A stretch of DNA of 51,189 nt from Candidatus Fermentithermobacillaceae bacterium (GTDB lineage Bacteria > Bacillota > Sulfobacillia > Fermentithermobacillales > Fermentithermobacillaceae). The position numbers and the translations under genes are program-made. Each line of letters starts with the position of its first letter. Positions within the stretch are counted from its first letter, which is position 1. Below the pieces are notes generated by a model that saw only the letters and a list, made by a program, of their open reading frames with translations, ran no database searches and had not been told where the DNA came from. Below, one piece after another: positions 50,903 through 51,189 of the stretch. The DNA is taken from NCBI GenBank assembly GCA_012840345.1, contig DULO01000049.1, forward strand, positions 1 to 51,189. Direction: 5' to 3'.

Positions 50903-51189
50903 GGCCGCACCTCCATCCTAACCACGTTCTTGACCCACCGCGCGCCGGCCGACTCGTACAAATGCCATCCCTGACCGGGCAGCGAAGTGGCCGCGCAATC
51001 ATCGTTGCTGTACTCTCCGTCCGACGGAAGGAACGCTATGCGGTAGCCGTCCTGCCACTCGGGCGGCTTTTTGTCATCCATGGAGATGGCCAAGACCATC
51101 TCCCCTTGAGTCTCTTCCCATCCGCGGGTTTCTGGAAAAACGTTCTCGTAAGCGAACACCTGGCTGTACCCGTCCAAGGCGTAAACCAC
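50890..51189 (-). CDS. Molybdopterin-oxidoreductase-like domain protein, C-terminal part
   Basis: 99 residues; the 5' part lies outside the window. VVYALDGYSQVFAYENV matches the DGY strand of the same domain as in the S component, and ARWVKNVVRMEV is the terminal strand. It is probably exported. It is the first seen gene of the ECF operon and overlaps the S component gene by 13 bases, so all three are likely cotranscribed. Ligand unknown. Confidence 0.7.
   Translation of the reverse strand: MVYALDGYSQVFAYENVFPETRGWEETQGEMVLAISMDDKKPPEWQDGYRIAFLPSDGEYSNDDCAATSLPGQGWHLYESAGARWVKNVVRMEVRPCAK

Noticed and set aside
1-51189. tRNA, rRNA, IS elements, prophage or CRISPR
   Set aside because: I looked for conserved tRNA arms, repeat arrays and transposase motifs on both strands and saw none.

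Overview
The window reads as chromosomal DNA from a spore-forming, anaerobic, moderately high-GC member of the Bacillota (a Clostridia-like lineage). The reasons are strong GGAGG-type ribosome sites, many GTG and TTG starts, and Firmicutes family genes: SpoIIE-type phosphatase, WalJ, a TIGR04086 membrane protein, YmaF-like and YjcZ-like small proteins, a cyclic-di-AMP (ydaO) riboswitch, a sensory [FeFe]-hydrogenase module, and FolD/FchA one-carbon enzymes. No tRNA, rRNA, insertion sequence, prophage or CRISPR array is visible.

Layout. 0-10 kb: the 5' part of a ribokinase gene, a histidine-repeat YmaF-like gene, fchA-folD, zinc-ribbon proteins, a secreted polysaccharide deacetylase, a TIGR04086 membrane protein, surE, and an exonuclease with a degenerate DinG-type helicase. 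10-20 kb: comB-DUF401, a DUF72 gene, ndk, speH, walJ, an acetamidase/formamidase, a GGDEF protein, a divergent ychF, two 30-32-residue Cys-rich membrane peptides under duplicated promoter-like elements, and a patB-type C-S lyase. 19.7-23.5 kb: an XRE-cupin regulator, a thioredoxin-like ferredoxin, a HydS-type sensory hydrogenase with PAS, and a SpoIIE phosphatase. This looks like a redox or H2 sensing unit with a protein-phosphatase output. 23.7-29.8 kb: a class V aminotransferase, a superoxide dismutase lacking its usual N-terminus, a D-threonine aldolase-like enzyme, and two abutting CNNM/CorC transporters.

30-36.4 kb: a cyclic-di-AMP riboswitch leads a dpp-type peptide ABC operon. Its substrate-binding lipoprotein is circularly permuted: the domain that is normally C-terminal follows the lipoprotein signal, and the normal N-terminal part comes last. 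The permeases and ATPases are ordinary. 36.4-38.8 kb: leuS.

39-45.2 kb: a tad/Flp pilus locus with several lesions. One pilin gene is frameshifted and a second lacks a normal start. cpaB has lost its C-terminus and tadZ its N-terminus at a shared junction. tadB lacks its central cytoplasmic domain. tadA, tadC, tadE and tadG look intact. 45.5-51.2 kb: a secreted CAP-domain protein, a kinase-like protein, and an ECF-type transporter in which both ATPases and the T component form one polypeptide. The partner S component carries a molybdopterin-oxidoreductase-like domain, and the last, partial gene encodes a related domain.

The strongest candidate for something undescribed is the circularly permuted binding protein under the riboswitch. 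Next come the ECF fusion with its unusual extracytoplasmic domain pair, the duplicated small-peptide cassette at 17.9-18.3 kb, and the pseudo-helicase nuclease. All functional statements are inferred from sequence recognition by eye; no database search was run.
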